A stretch of 64,000 nucleotides of DNA from Leadbetterella sp964489955 (GTDB lineage: Bacteria; Bacteroidota; Bacteroidia; Cytophagales; Spirosomataceae). The translations under genes were made by a program, and so were the position numbers. The number at the start of each line of letters is the position of its first letter. The stretch's first letter is position 1. Positions 1 to 10,379 of the stretch are shown here, piece by piece. The notes under the pieces are model-generated. The model was not told where the DNA came from, ran no database searches, and was given only the letters and a program-made list of their open reading frames with translations. The stretch lies in the NCBI GenBank assembly GCA_964489955.1, contig CAZBAV010000015.1:1-64000 (forward strand). The letters are read 5' to 3'.

Positions 1-542
1 TTATTGGGTTTTATAAACACAGCATAGATAAGTGTAGCTGTAAGAGCAATTAAGGGTATAACGAAAATAAAAATGGAAGATAAACTACTTCGTTCTTTCT
101 TAAGCTCTATTAAAGGAATCTTCTCTTCTTCTAATTCTATTGGTAGAACTACCGGAGTATTAGTAAAAATGTATTCTTCTTCATTCTCCGCAATAAAGTC
201 TACTTTTCCGTTTGTATTCCGTACTACCAATCCAAGACCTTCCCAATAATATCTGTTCAGGTTGTTGATTTGGTGGTTATAATCCTCATATAAGCGAAAA
301 TATAAATCCTGAATTTGGGTGTTGTCCAAACCCATTTTGTCTTTTAAAATACTTAGAATTGAAGTGTCATCATCATCCTTTAGCAAAGAGTTAAATCTTA
401 TTTGCTTTTTTGGTGGAACAATGTCTCCGTTGCTATTTAAGTATGGTTGTGTATATTCTGTCAGAAACGAGCCAATACCAGGCAACATCACGAAGTCATG
501 CGTGAGTATATGGTTTTTTATTTCTGACTTTAAGTTTATCAT
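1..542 (-). CDS. HU-CCDC81 domain membrane protein, 3' end beyond left edge
   Basis: Open frame read leftwards from ATG at 540-542 with no stop before the window edge, so about 180 N-terminal residues are visible. Residues 1-65 resemble the prokaryotic HU-CCDC81 domain of Bacteroidota (HDFVMLPGIGSFLTEY at 15-30, then a KKQIRFNSLL segment). An acidic linker and one hydrophobic segment at about 157-176 follow, so the protein is probably anchored in the inner membrane. Family members usually end in a periplasmic SPOR domain that binds peptidoglycan; that part would lie outside the window. The start overlaps the stop of the upstream barrel gene by 4 bases (ATGA), which implies translational coupling in one operon with the barrel and the TPR protein. 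The role in envelope or cell-division biology is inferred from family only. Confidence 0.75.
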   Translation of the reverse strand, partial: MINLKSEIKNHILTHDFVMLPGIGSFLTEYTQPYLNSNGDIVPPKKQIRFNSLLKDDDDTSILSILKDKMGLDNTQIQDLYFRLYEDYNHQINNLNRYYWEGLGLVVRNTNGKVDFIAENEEEYIFTNTPVVLPIELEEEKIPLIELKKERSSLSSIFIFVIPLIALTATLIYAVFIKPN

Positions 543-2260
543 AAAGCAATATTGATACCAACTAGAAAGTTAAGACCTAGCTGCGAATAGTTGTAATACC
601 TTTGGTAATTTTTACCCAAAATATTATTCATTTTGACAAAAGCAGACAAATGGTCGGTAAATAAATAGGTGAATTCTGCATTTAAATCTACAATATCCTT
701 AAGTTTCACAGTTGCCCCACTTGGATTGCCAGTTCCGTAAATGTCATGCGTATCTCTCGCAAATATACCACCAATATAATACAAGTCAATTGAAGATACT
801 AAACGGTCTGTAATAGTTATGTTGTTCCCAAGACGACCAACAAATGACGGACGGTGCCATGGTTTTTCGAAAGTCCCTTTTCCGTAGTGGTAGTAGTCCA
901 GTTTTAAATTTGGTTTCCAGATTTCGAATCCGCGGTAACCTATTTCTCCTGAGGCATGTACAAAATCTGTCTTTACATCGTCATACACCACATCAAACTT
1001 GGTTACATGTAATAATGTCTCTCCATTGGGAGAGAAAGTTGTTCCCCCATATTGATCGAAATAATACAGGTTTTGGTACTTTCCGTATGAAACTTTGGTG
1101 TTAAAGCTTATTCCGGAATATAGTTCTCCCCTAGCTCCAATGAAAATATCTTGGTTCTTAAAGGTATTTTGTATGTTCATCTGCTCTTTTAACCAAGGGT
1201 TATCATTTACAAAAGAACGATACGTGTTACGCACTATATCTCCATCATAACCTGCAAAAATGTACACCAAAGAAGGAGTTTTATAAGCAAGTGTCACAGA
1301 CGGGTAACCTTTGGAAATGGTTGGTTGGTCATCAGACTGGCTTACTGCTTTGTATCCCAGTTTGGCAGAGAAACTACCGAAATCAAATGTAAAAGCAGGC
1401 TCTATTCTAAAAAGGTTTCTCTTTATATTTTTACCGTTCGTATTGCCATCCGCCATTTGGGTTAAATAGGCTTCTGCGTTAACTACAGCCTTTATCTTAT
1501 CTTCCCAAACAGGAAAGAAAGCATTAAGTGTGGTAGCCCAGTCTGTTTCCGAGGCTTTATAATTATCATTTATAGCGTAAATTCCAGTAGTAATCTTATA
1601 ATCTACTAGTGGTTTAGGCTTGGTATTTTCTATTGTGGCATTTGCGTTATAAATATTAAATCGCTGTTTTAGATCTGTTCTTGTGTATTCCGGTAAATTC
1701 TGATTCACGGTATCGTAACCATAGAAATAATATCGTCTGTTTTCGAAGCCTGCATTTAGCTTTACTTCGAACGTATTTTGGTGATATTTACCGTCTAATC
1801 CTATTTTAGTAAGGCTTTGGGCTGACTTGTTACCATCAACTGGGCCTTTACGAGTAGAGTTATGTAAGGCAGATAAACCTAAAACTAAAGGTTGATCTTG
1901 AGGGGTATTTATGTAGGTTTCGCCATATATGCGTCCAAAATTTCCTACACCTACCTTTAGATAATTGTCAAAACCCAAGGGGAAATCATCGTTTTCTTTA
2001 GATTTGTCTGTAGGCTGTGTTATAACGGGAGAAAAAATGGTTTCTTCTATGCCCGAGGGTTTACGGTCATAAAAAGAGTAATTCATTTTCTTCTCGGTTG
2101 TTTCACTTTTCAAAGGGGCTATTTTCTCATTAAGCTTAGTAGCTTTTGGAATGGATATTTCCCGCTCTTTTGTAAGGTTTATTTCTTGATCTACTACTTT
2201 TTTTTGGGCATAAAGCACAGAGGTAGCAGCTAGGAAAGCAATGGTTACTATATATCTCAT
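539..2260 (-). CDS. TonB-dependent-receptor-like outer-membrane beta-barrel protein
   Basis: 573 residues. The N-terminus is a signal peptide (MRYIVTIAFLAATSVLYAQ). After about 90 residues of polar sequence the protein is an uninterrupted series of alternating aromatic/polar strands typical of an outer-membrane barrel (e.g. FGRIYGETYINTP, AFVKMNNILGKNYQ), ending in a hydrophobic last strand LGLNFLVGINIAL. I see no plug domain, carboxypeptidase-like domain or TonB box, so it resembles the barrel half of TonB receptors rather than a full transporter. The start lies 1 base after the stop of the TPR gene, and its stop overlaps the start of the HU-CCDC81 gene, so the three genes form a tight operon. 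Function unknown; an envelope role with the TPR protein is inferred. Confidence 0.8.
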   Translation of the reverse strand: MRYIVTIAFLAATSVLYAQKKVVDQEINLTKEREISIPKATKLNEKIAPLKSETTEKKMNYSFYDRKPSGIEETIFSPVITQPTDKSKENDDFPLGFDNYLKVGVGNFGRIYGETYINTPQDQPLVLGLSALHNSTRKGPVDGNKSAQSLTKIGLDGKYHQNTFEVKLNAGFENRRYYFYGYDTVNQNLPEYTRTDLKQRFNIYNANATIENTKPKPLVDYKITTGIYAINDNYKASETDWATTLNAFFPVWEDKIKAVVNAEAYLTQMADGNTNGKNIKRNLFRIEPAFTFDFGSFSAKLGYKAVSQSDDQPTISKGYPSVTLAYKTPSLVYIFAGYDGDIVRNTYRSFVNDNPWLKEQMNIQNTFKNQDIFIGARGELYSGISFNTKVSYGKYQNLYYFDQYGGTTFSPNGETLLHVTKFDVVYDDVKTDFVHASGEIGYRGFEIWKPNLKLDYYHYGKGTFEKPWHRPSFVGRLGNNITITDRLVSSIDLYYIGGIFARDTHDIYGTGNPSGATVKLKDIVDLNAEFTYLFTDHLSAFVKMNNILGKNYQRYYNYSQLGLNFLVGINIAL

Positions 2261-2261
2261 T

Positions 2262-5200
2262 TTACTTTATTGAGTTTAATTTTTGTTTAGCTTTAGCCAC
2301 GGTTTCTTTGTTTTGAGAATACTCTATAATAGAGTTAAGCGTGGCTTTTGCCATGAAAACATCATTTTTAGCGAGGTAATTATCTGCAATGAGCAGGAAA
2401 CCGTTTTCATACCATAGTAAGAAATCTGAGTAAGTTTGACCTAGCTCTTGTAGCGTTTTAATAGATGCATCATACTCTTTTCTCAGGTATTGCATCTCTC
2501 CTATCCGGTATTTTGCTTCGGCAGCAGCTTCGTCTTTTGCTAGAGACATTGTTTTTTCGAAACTCTTTTTAGCTTCTACAAAATCAGACTTACCCATAAA
2601 TGCTTTGCCTTTAAAGAGTTCGGCACGGTTTACTGCTCCTACCACTACACTTCCACCTGCATCTGATATTCTCTGGGCGTATTCTAGAACTTTGTCGTAA
2701 TTTTTAGTTTCATAATATGACTTAACCAGGCCTTCCATAGCCAGTATATTATCTCTCTGCTGGGCGGTTGTAGATATCACTTGTAAGTAATTCTGTATGG
2801 CCTCGTTGTATTTTTTCGTACCAAAGTAGATATTAGCTGACCGCATGGCAGCTTGTGCTAGAAATTCTAATTGATTACCCATTACTATTTCCTGATAGTA
2901 TTTGAGGGCCTCATTTTTATTGTTGAGTTCTTCATACGCTTCGGCCAATAGGAAGTTTGCTTCAGGAATTAGTACTGAACTCGGATATTGGCTTTTAAAC
3001 TTCGTAAGAGCAGAAATGGCTTTATCAAACTGATCGTTATAGAAAAGTTCTTTTGCGGTTTCAAACTGCATTCCTTGTACCGAAGTGCCTTCAGGGTTGT
3101 TCTTCTTATATTGTTCTGCAATCTCAAAAAACTCTTCGGACCGGTTAGAAGCCGATAAGGCATCACGTATCCCAAGAAATGCCTCCTGAGCGAATTCTGT
3201 TTTTCCGAATTTATTTAAAATTAACTTAAAATCGGTAATTGCTTTGTCGTAATTCTCTACATTAGTGTAGGCGATTCCCCTTCTAAGTAGTACGTGAGGA
3301 GCTATTTCTGTATTAGGTTTTGTACGTAAAAGTTCAGTAAAAGTATTGATAGCCGCAGGATAATTTCCGCCTTCCATAGCTATATTTCCGTTTTGGAAAA
3401 GTACCTCATCTATCAAACGTGAATTTGAAAAAGTACGGGCAAAGGTGTCAAAAGCATTTTTTGCCTCAGCATCTTTACCAATGTATTTGAGCACTAATCC
3501 TTTTTGGTAAAGGGCGTAGTCTTTACCAACTTTATTGTTACGGTACGCATCCTCATAGGTATTTATAGCTTGCGTATAGCTTTTTGTTGCTACTTGGGCA
3601 TCTCCTATTCTTAAGGTAGCATCATCCACACTTTCTGACAAAGCGGCATCGCCTTTTGCAGCGTTTTTAAAGTCTTGGAAAAGCTTTAATGCTTCTTGGT
3701 GTTTTCCGTCATTGAAATAAATATAGGCCAAACTATATTGGCTTTTAAGACGGACAGTTTTATCAGACGAAGTAAGAAGATCTCTGTACAAGCTCTCAGA
3801 CAGGCGAGGGCTATCAACAAAAAGAGCTTCTGCTTTCCAGAATTTTGCTTTATTTTCTATGTCCCTAAGTATAGGCTTGCTCAGTGACTTATCGAAATAG
3901 GTAATAGCTGCAGGAAATTTCTCACTATTGAACTCTATGACCCCTTGATTAAAAGCCAGTTTTTGGTATGCTTGGTCTATTTTAGGTGTTGTCCTTTTTA
4001 AACTTTCTATATACGTTATAGCAGAGGCATAGTTGCTGGTCTCGAAAAGGATTTCACTTAATAGTTCGTTTGTCTCATCTATATATTTTCCTTCAGGGTA
4101 ATTTTTCACATAACTCTGCAAGTCTACAATAGCCTGTTGGTTATTACCCTTGTCTATCAATACTTTAATATAATTATAAGTCGCTTCTTCCTTAATGGCA
4201 AGGTCAAAATTTTGCTTACGAGCAGCATCGAATGCAGCCATGGCTGAGTTTAGGTCTCCCTCACGTAAAGCAGAAATTCCCAGATAATATGCAGATTGCT
4301 GCCCTAGTTCGTCGGGATTACCAGCTAAATTTTTGAAAAGAGCCGACGCATTTTTGTATTGTTCTATTTTATATAAACTAAATGCATGCNNNNNNNNNNC
4401 CTAAAAGTAACCTGAGGTGAAAGCGAAGTCTTCTTTATAGCTTTATACTTGTCGTAATACAAAGCCGCTTTTTCAAAATTGTTGTTGAAATAGCTTACTT
4501 CGGCTGCTAGAAGGGCTAACTCTTCGAACTTACGACCATTAGGGTTAACAATGATTGGTTCTGCGTAAGCGAGAAGTTCATCATATTTCTTTTGACGGTA
4601 AAGAATTTGTCCAATCCAATTTGGAACCTCAACCCTGTAAGGATTCACATTTTCTACTCTTCTCAGATCAGTAAGAGCTAAATCGAAGTTTTCGTTTTGG
4701 AAATTTATTACGGCAGCATAGTATGCGGCATCTACAGCACTTGGTGCCACAGTACCCTTAACATAGTCAAATTGGGTTAAAGCACTCCTGAAATCCTTTG
4801 TTTGGTAGTATGCTAAGCCCAATTTATAGCGTATTTCGTAGGTGTCAATATTATCAGCTCTGTTTTCCAAAGATTTTTCGAAATACTTTATCGCATCTTT
4901 GTACTCCCCTTTTTCATAATAACTATTGGCAAGGTCAGAGAAAATAATCTTGGCCTTCGGGTGGTCTATGTTTTTTGTAACAAAACGCTCTACCTCTATA
5001 TCAGCATCCAGGGCTTTTGAGTTCAATGAAGCCATAGCCGAATAGTATTCGGCATTAGCCAAATTAAACTTATTGGGCGTAAGGGTCTTAGCCGAAAGAT
5101 TTATATAGTTTTGGAACTCTTTTCGTGAAGAACTATATGCCTTTTTCTCATAAAGTTCTATGCCATTGTTATAGTGAGATTCAATGGAAGAGTAACTTAA

Positions 5201-5266
5201 AGTATTTTGGGAATACGAAGAAAAAGAAGCAGTTAAAGTTAGAAAAGCCAGAATCTTAAATTTCAT
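2262..5266 (-). CDS. Exported tetratricopeptide-repeat protein (contains a 10-N gap)
   Basis: The start is ATG at 5264-5266, which gives a signal peptide (MKFKILAFLTLTASFSSYSQ); in-frame codons further upstream would only add an unlikely extension. The rest is a long array of TPR helices (e.g. YYEKGEYKDAIKYFEKSL), giving about 1000 residues in total. The gene is cut at 4390-4399 by ten N. The two parts do not share a frame if the gap is really 10 bases; the true insert must be 2 modulo 3. Joining the flanks with a one-base overlap gives PQVTFRHAFSLYKIEQYKNA, a normal TPR helix, and a 997-residue protein. It is the first gene of an operon with the barrel protein and HU-CCDC81 protein, divergent from the M61 peptidase. 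It probably acts as a periplasmic scaffold; the partners are unknown. Confidence 0.85.
4390..4399. other. Assembly gap (10 N) inside TPR gene
   Basis: Ten N. The reading frame needs a real insert of 2 modulo 3 bases, so 10 is a placeholder. The left flank ends in a GCATGC palindrome. Collapsing the single shared C restores a continuous TPR frame. Confidence 0.95.
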
Positions 5267-5380
5267 ATGATAACATGATAATTGGGCAAAAATAGGAAAA
5301 TAATCGTGTATTTTTACTCGGAAAAACGTATAAAGCATTTAAAAATTGTAGTTTTGTGTAAATCAATCTCTAATATTTTT

Positions 5381-7171
5381 ATGAAGTATTTTTTGTGTTT
5401 ATTCTTTATTCCGTTGTTTTCTGCATTTGCGTACAAACAAGACTCCTATCCTACGGTGTATGAGGTGTCTATGCCAGAGCCACACACGCATTATTTCGAA
5501 GTAAAAGTTACAATTAATGATAAAGAGATCTTAAGTAATCCTTATGTAGAGTTACGGATGCCGACTTGGACGCCGGGGTCTTATTTGATAAGGGAGTTTG
5601 CAAGAAACGTACAGGAGGTAAAGGCTGTGGGAGCAGCAAATACTAAATTGTCTGTAGCTAAAACACTTAAAAGTACCTGGAAGGTACAAGGGCATGAAGG
5701 CAAACCTATCACTTTCTCATATCGGGTTTATGCATTTGAAATGACAGTAAGGACATCTTTTTTAGATGACTCACACGGATATATAAACGGAGGGTCTGTA
5801 TTTATGTATGTACCAGAACTTAAGAATAAGAAATCTTTGGTTAAAATTGAACCTCATGCATCTTTTGGTAAAGTGTCCGTGGCACTACCAGAAGTGAAAA
5901 AGAACCAATTTGAGGCAGAAAACTATGATTTACTGGTAGATAGTCCTTTTGAAATCGGTAACCATGAAATCCTGGAGTTTGAAGCTTTGGGTGTAAAACA
6001 CAAGATTGCTAATTACTCTATGGAGCCTTTAGATTACGATAGAGCTAAAGTGGTAGAAGATTATAAGAAAGTGGTGCTTGCTAGCCATTCTATTTTTGGA
6101 GGAAAACATCCATGTAAGGAGTATTTGTTCATAATCCACCATTTACCGGGAATTGGGGGCGGATTGGAGCACCTAAACTCTACCACATGCCACACTACTC
6201 CTGGTGCTTACCAAGATAGTAGACGTTATGAGAGCTTCATGGGACTTATAGCACACGAGTACTTCCACCTTTGGAATGTAAAGAGGCTACGTCCTGTAGC
6301 TTTGGGGCCATTTGACTATGAAAATGAGAATTATACCAATATGCTTTGGGTGGCAGAAGGTTTTACAAATTACTATCAGAGTGATATACTGAAAAGAGGT
6401 GGGCTTATAGATGAAGAACGAATGCTGGCACTTTTGGCTGGAAACATCGGAAATGTAGAAAATCAGTATGGTAATAAAATACAAGCTGTAGCAGAGAGCT
6501 CGTGGGATGCATGGATAAAGTTTTACAGACCCAATGAAAACTCAGCAAACTCTACCATATCTTACTACAATAAAGGAGGCATATTAGCTAATATCCTCAA
6601 TATGATTATCATAGGAAATACGAATGGACAAAAGTCTTTGGATAATGTTTTACAAAATCTATACAATGACTTGTACTTGAAAAAAGATATTGGTTTTACA
6701 GACGAGGAGTTTATAAAAGAATGTGAAAAAGTATCCGGACAGAAGTTGGAGCAGTTTTTCTATGACCATGTATATGGTACAGAGCCAATAGATTATAAAA
6801 AGTATTTTGCTATGGTAGATGTGGATGCCAATTTAGGATTAGCAAATCCGGGAACGCCCTATTTTGGAGCTATGGTTGGCTTTTCAGGAGGAAAGGTAGC
6901 AAGAGTTGATTTTGGTACAGGAGCTTACGAGGGAGGTATCAATGTAAATGACGAGATTGTGGAAGTAGACGGGAAACGTTTTACAGGTTTAAGCCAGATT
7001 ACGGACGGCAAAAAGGTGGGTGACAAAGTGAAAATTACGGTATCCAGAGCAAATGTTCGTAAAACGTACGAAATTACACTTAAAGAAGATCCAAGACTTA
7101 GGGTTACCTTAACTCCTAAGCGTACCGCTTCTGAGCAGAAGAAATATAATAAGTGGATGCACGTGGACTAA
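5381..7171 (+). CDS. M61 family glycyl aminopeptidase-like metallopeptidase with PDZ domain
   Basis: I chose ATG at 5381 because it gives a signal peptide (MKYFLCLFFIPLFSAFAYKQ); the open frame extends upstream to 5282 without a plausible start. The product is 596 residues. An N-terminal beta domain (TPGSYLIREFARNVQ) is typical of M61. The zinc site HEYFH is at residues 292-296, with the third ligand Glu in WVAEGFTNYY about 30 residues later. A PDZ domain occupies roughly 485-575 (GGINVNDEIVEVDGKRF). M61 enzymes remove N-terminal Gly/Ala residues; this one should act in the periplasm or outside the cell. It is transcribed alone, divergent from the TPR operon, and followed by an intrinsic terminator at 7198. 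The family call is firm; the substrate is unknown. Confidence 0.92.
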   Translation: MKYFLCLFFIPLFSAFAYKQDSYPTVYEVSMPEPHTHYFEVKVTINDKEILSNPYVELRMPTWTPGSYLIREFARNVQEVKAVGAANTKLSVAKTLKSTWKVQGHEGKPITFSYRVYAFEMTVRTSFLDDSHGYINGGSVFMYVPELKNKKSLVKIEPHASFGKVSVALPEVKKNQFEAENYDLLVDSPFEIGNHEILEFEALGVKHKIANYSMEPLDYDRAKVVEDYKKVVLASHSIFGGKHPCKEYLFIIHHLPGIGGGLEHLNSTTCHTTPGAYQDSRRYESFMGLIAHEYFHLWNVKRLRPVALGPFDYENENYTNMLWVAEGFTNYYQSDILKRGGLIDEERMLALLAGNIGNVENQYGNKIQAVAESSWDAWIKFYRPNENSANSTISYYNKGGILANILNMIIIGNTNGQKSLDNVLQNLYNDLYLKKDIGFTDEEFIKECEKVSGQKLEQFFYDHVYGTEPIDYKKYFAMVDVDANLGLANPGTPYFGAMVGFSGGKVARVDFGTGAYEGGINVNDEIVEVDGKRFTGLSQITDGKKVGDKVKITVSRANVRKTYEITLKEDPRLRVTLTPKRTASEQKKYNKWMHVD

Positions 7172-7197
7172 TCTTTTTTAGAGGATTTTATGGTAAA

Positions 7198-7222
7198 GGG
7201 GCAGTAATGCCCCTCTTTTTTT
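7198..7222 (+). terminator. Intrinsic terminator of M61 peptidase gene
   Basis: GGGGCA (7198-7203), loop GTAA, TGCCCC (7208-7213), then a T-rich run to 7222. It lies 26 bases after the peptidase stop and before the convergent GH105-type gene. Confidence 0.85.
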
Positions 7223-7261
7223 GTGCACTATCCAAGCCAATATGGTCTATAGTCTCCCTAG

Positions 7262-8599
7262 TTAATCTTTAATGAACTGGACCGCAGTTTCGTTTATTCC
7301 GTACTTTTTGGTTTGTAGAAGTTTAATTATCTCAGCTCCAGCCAGTAACATAGGGCCATAACTATGAGCAGCATAAGGACTTACTGGACGATAATAGTAA
7401 AATGCAGGGTCAAGGCCCATACCGGTGCCTACACATGTGCCGTGTATTTTTCCTTCTTCATCAATTTTTGTAGATAAGGCTTCCCAAGCAAGTAGAGCCA
7501 TAGGGCCAAACGCTTCATAATCTAACCACCCGTTGTTAATACCCTTTACAATGGAATAGGTAAATATTGCTGTAGCCGAGGTTTCGAGATAAGTATCAGA
7601 TTTATCTAAAAGTTGGTGCCAAAAACCTGTGCCGGATTGGAGTGCTGCTAAGCCCTGTATGTGCTTATAGTATAAATCCAGTATAGATTTTCGGTCTTTG
7701 TGGTTTTTGGGCAACACGTTTAGGACTTCTGTAATGGCCATTATAGCCCAGCCATTTGCCCTAGCCCAGTGATATTTCGGCTGTATTTCGGAGTCTTCTA
7801 TCCAGCCATGAATAAAAATGTTTTTTTGGTTGTCAAACATCTTCCGGCTAAACAGTAGAATTTGCTTAGCAGCCTCATCATAGTATTTTATATCTCCTGT
7901 AGCTTTACCCATGTAGGCTATGGCTGGAACGCTCATAAACATATCGTCTAGCCAAACGGTGTTCTTTAATGGGCGTTGTCTCGCAAAAGTTCCGTCTTTT
8001 AGGCGATACTCTTTATGCATAATAAAATCTACAAAATTGCTGATAGCAGGCTTAATTTCTGGCTTCGCATTTTCTTGTTCTAATTTAATCATAGCTACAC
8101 ATAATGCTCCTGCGTCATCTAAGGAATGTGGTTGCAAAATGCTTTTTACAAGTGACTTACCTTGCTCTTCTTTATTCTTGTTCCTATAGAAGTTAGAAAG
8201 AGAGTTTAACAAATCTATTCTTGTTTGGGTGTATTCTTTATATCGTTGATCGCCGCTTGCTTCTGCCATGGCCAGCATGCCGCCGTAGGTAACACCCCAT
8301 TCATAACTGAACAAGCGGTAGTCACCTTTGGCAAAAGCAGCGTTGCTTCCTGGGTTTTCTGGATCTAATACCTTTCCTGTGTTTTTTTCTACCGCTGTGG
8401 CAGGCGTAACTTTTTCTAAATATGCCAATACTCTATCCATGTCTGCTTTAACCGATTTTGTATTTGCTTTTCCGTATGGATGCGGATAATCAGGGGGGAT
8501 CAGGTGTAGAGGTGTATTAGAGTCTGTTACTTGGGCTAGTAAAGGGTTTAAAGCAGCTAAAAGTATAGCTAAACCTAATTGAAAAATATTTTTTATCAT
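7262..8599 (-). CDS. GH88/GH105-type unsaturated glucuronyl/rhamnogalacturonyl hydrolase
   Basis: 445 residues with signal peptide (MIKNIFQLGLAILLAALNPLLAQ). It has the features of the (alpha/alpha)6-barrel GH105/GH88 enzymes: a WLDDMFMSVPAIAYMG block with the catalytic Asp pair, HWARANGWAIMAI, GTGFWHQLLD and LETSATAIFTYS. Such enzymes remove the 4,5-unsaturated uronic acid left at the non-reducing end after a polysaccharide lyase has cut. It is the last gene of the minus-strand SusCD locus and starts 36 bases after the lyase-like gene, which supports a lyase-then-hydrolase path for a uronate-containing polymer (pectin, ulvan or glycosaminoglycan; not decidable here). GH105 fits better than GH88 by overall look, but this was not tested. 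Confidence 0.88.
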   Translation of the reverse strand: MIKNIFQLGLAILLAALNPLLAQVTDSNTPLHLIPPDYPHPYGKANTKSVKADMDRVLAYLEKVTPATAVEKNTGKVLDPENPGSNAAFAKGDYRLFSYEWGVTYGGMLAMAEASGDQRYKEYTQTRIDLLNSLSNFYRNKNKEEQGKSLVKSILQPHSLDDAGALCVAMIKLEQENAKPEIKPAISNFVDFIMHKEYRLKDGTFARQRPLKNTVWLDDMFMSVPAIAYMGKATGDIKYYDEAAKQILLFSRKMFDNQKNIFIHGWIEDSEIQPKYHWARANGWAIMAITEVLNVLPKNHKDRKSILDLYYKHIQGLAALQSGTGFWHQLLDKSDTYLETSATAIFTYSIVKGINNGWLDYEAFGPMALLAWEALSTKIDEEGKIHGTCVGTGMGLDPAFYYYRPVSPYAAHSYGPMLLAGAEIIKLLQTKKYGINETAVQFIKD

Positions 8600-8635
8600 T
8601 TTAACTTTATTTCGGCCGGAGCCAGAGCGACTAAT

Positions 8636-10369
8636 TTAACTAAAACGCAGCGTATGTTTAAAGGGTGTAAAACCAGTAAGGTATACGTGCTGTCCGGGTG
8701 TTTGCAATGAACCGAAATGGACACTATATTTTTCTCCTTCTAAACCTTGGATCCAATCATGCTTCTTTACTCCCGGACCAAAAGTTATGGTATCTTGTGC
8801 GTTCGTAAATGTGGCGTTCTCTCTTTCTAAAAACTGTTTATCACTTACACCAGACAGTTTTCCATCTTCATCAAAACATAAATGTATTGTAACGGCCACA
8901 CCTTCCAGACCTGTGACTTCAAAGTCCAGTGTGGCTTCTCCGTCTTTTTCATAGAAAGTCACTTTACTATCAAGGGTTTTTACGTTACTGACAGGGCGTT
9001 TTTCAAAGTCCATTTTACTCCAAAATCGGTCATCGGTGCTAGGTGTAAGGGCATAGTCTCCATCTGCACGACGGTCTTTTGGTTTTAATGGCTGGTAGTA
9101 TGGGGCTTCTATTTTTCTGTGTAAGATATACTTACCGTCTTGTTGAGTAATTCCCTCACTTCTAAAATACCCGGTGCTAAAAAAACGGGCCGACATCCGC
9201 ATGTATTTTAATGCGGCTTCCCCTTTTCTATATCCAAAGAAGTTAGGACTAACCGAACGCCCTGATGCTATTATTAGAGGCCAGTCATTGCCACCAAAAA
9301 GTGTCATTGCGGTGTTTTTTCTCCTGATTCTAAGTAAACTGCTGGTTTTAAATAGCTTCTCAAAATCTATGGAAGGCATTTCTGCTTTGGGTAATTCTCT
9401 CATCAGAACCTCGTCAGCCATAAAGCAATACAAAGCTTCATTTAATACAGTGTTCTGGAATTCTCCTTGTTTCTCAATAAGTGAGGCGATAGCCGAAAAA
9501 TTTGGGTTTTGAAGTTCTATGGCCAAAAAGCGATAGTGCAAATACTGTACAATTATTTTTCTGCTGGAATACTGATCCTGGCGTCTGGAGTCAAAAGTTA
9601 TTAGGTCTCCATTTGGGTCCATGTAGTACCAAGTCATTTCTAAGCTTTTTATAGCCGGCTTGTATAATTCTGGTCTTTTTAGGAGGTGTCCCATGGTTAT
9701 AAAGGCACGATTCTCTACATCGGAGTAATTCATACTACGTTCAGGATAATGCCCGTCTTCATCCATGTACACGCCTTCAGATAGCCATTCGTCAATTCTG
9801 GCAATGTACTTTTGGTTAGGATACAGTTTATTTACCCAAGCCAAAGCCGCACAGATTTCCCAGCGGTGATTAGGGGTGTGTACTCCTCCTGTTGTAAGGG
9901 CCTCTCCTACTTTCAAGACCACTTCTTTTATAGACTTCTTGATTGGATCTAAAGATTTTTGCTCGCTTTGCATCAAAATATAGACACCAGAACACAAGGG
10001 TTCCATAATAAATGCCGTATCTGGAGGAGACTCTAAATTACCCGCATTTATGGTTCCGTCTGCACTTAAGATTGCGTTTAAACCTGTTATAGTTTCTTTG
10101 AGTTTATATACTAATTGTTCTTTCTGGTAAAAAAGAGATTGAGGATTACAGTACGCAGCTGCAAACTTCGCAAAATTATACCCCAAGCTCCGGCCTCCAT
10201 GCCGATTGGCGGCATCGCCTCTTTTTAGTAAGTCGGCCACATGCTCATCATTGCCTTTTACAAGAGCTTTTATTAAGGCAGGAGCCTTGTCATTAGCAAG
10301 TAAACCCGGACTAAACGCGAGAGCAGTTCCCAGAGTAGTAGCATGTAAAATAAATTCCTTTCTATTCAT
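8636..10369 (-). CDS. Heparinase II/III- or lyase-like (alpha/alpha)-toroid protein
   Basis: The start was set at ATG 10367-10369, giving MNRKEFILHATTLGTALAFS, a signal sequence of the secretion type common in these loci; the longer frame would overlap the upstream gene. 577 residues. The first ~370 residues are helical with TPNHRWEICAALAWVN and DEDGHYPERSMNYSDVENRA, and a C-terminal ~200-residue part is beta-rich (FEVTGLEGVAVTIHLCF). This two-domain plan (helical toroid plus beta-sandwich) and the NHRW and YP.RS..YSD blocks resemble heparinase II/III-type polysaccharide lyases, but I cannot name a PL family. The position between the phosphatase-like gene and the GH105-type gene suggests it supplies the unsaturated oligosaccharides. 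Its activity is inferred; it may be a new lyase subfamily. Confidence 0.6.
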   Translation of the reverse strand: MNRKEFILHATTLGTALAFSPGLLANDKAPALIKALVKGNDEHVADLLKRGDAANRHGGRSLGYNFAKFAAAYCNPQSLFYQKEQLVYKLKETITGLNAILSADGTINAGNLESPPDTAFIMEPLCSGVYILMQSEQKSLDPIKKSIKEVVLKVGEALTTGGVHTPNHRWEICAALAWVNKLYPNQKYIARIDEWLSEGVYMDEDGHYPERSMNYSDVENRAFITMGHLLKRPELYKPAIKSLEMTWYYMDPNGDLITFDSRRQDQYSSRKIIVQYLHYRFLAIELQNPNFSAIASLIEKQGEFQNTVLNEALYCFMADEVLMRELPKAEMPSIDFEKLFKTSSLLRIRRKNTAMTLFGGNDWPLIIASGRSVSPNFFGYRKGEAALKYMRMSARFFSTGYFRSEGITQQDGKYILHRKIEAPYYQPLKPKDRRADGDYALTPSTDDRFWSKMDFEKRPVSNVKTLDSKVTFYEKDGEATLDFEVTGLEGVAVTIHLCFDEDGKLSGVSDKQFLERENATFTNAQDTITFGPGVKKHDWIQGLEGEKYSVHFGSLQTPGQHVYLTGFTPFKHTLRFS

Positions 10370-10379
10370 TTCTATAGAT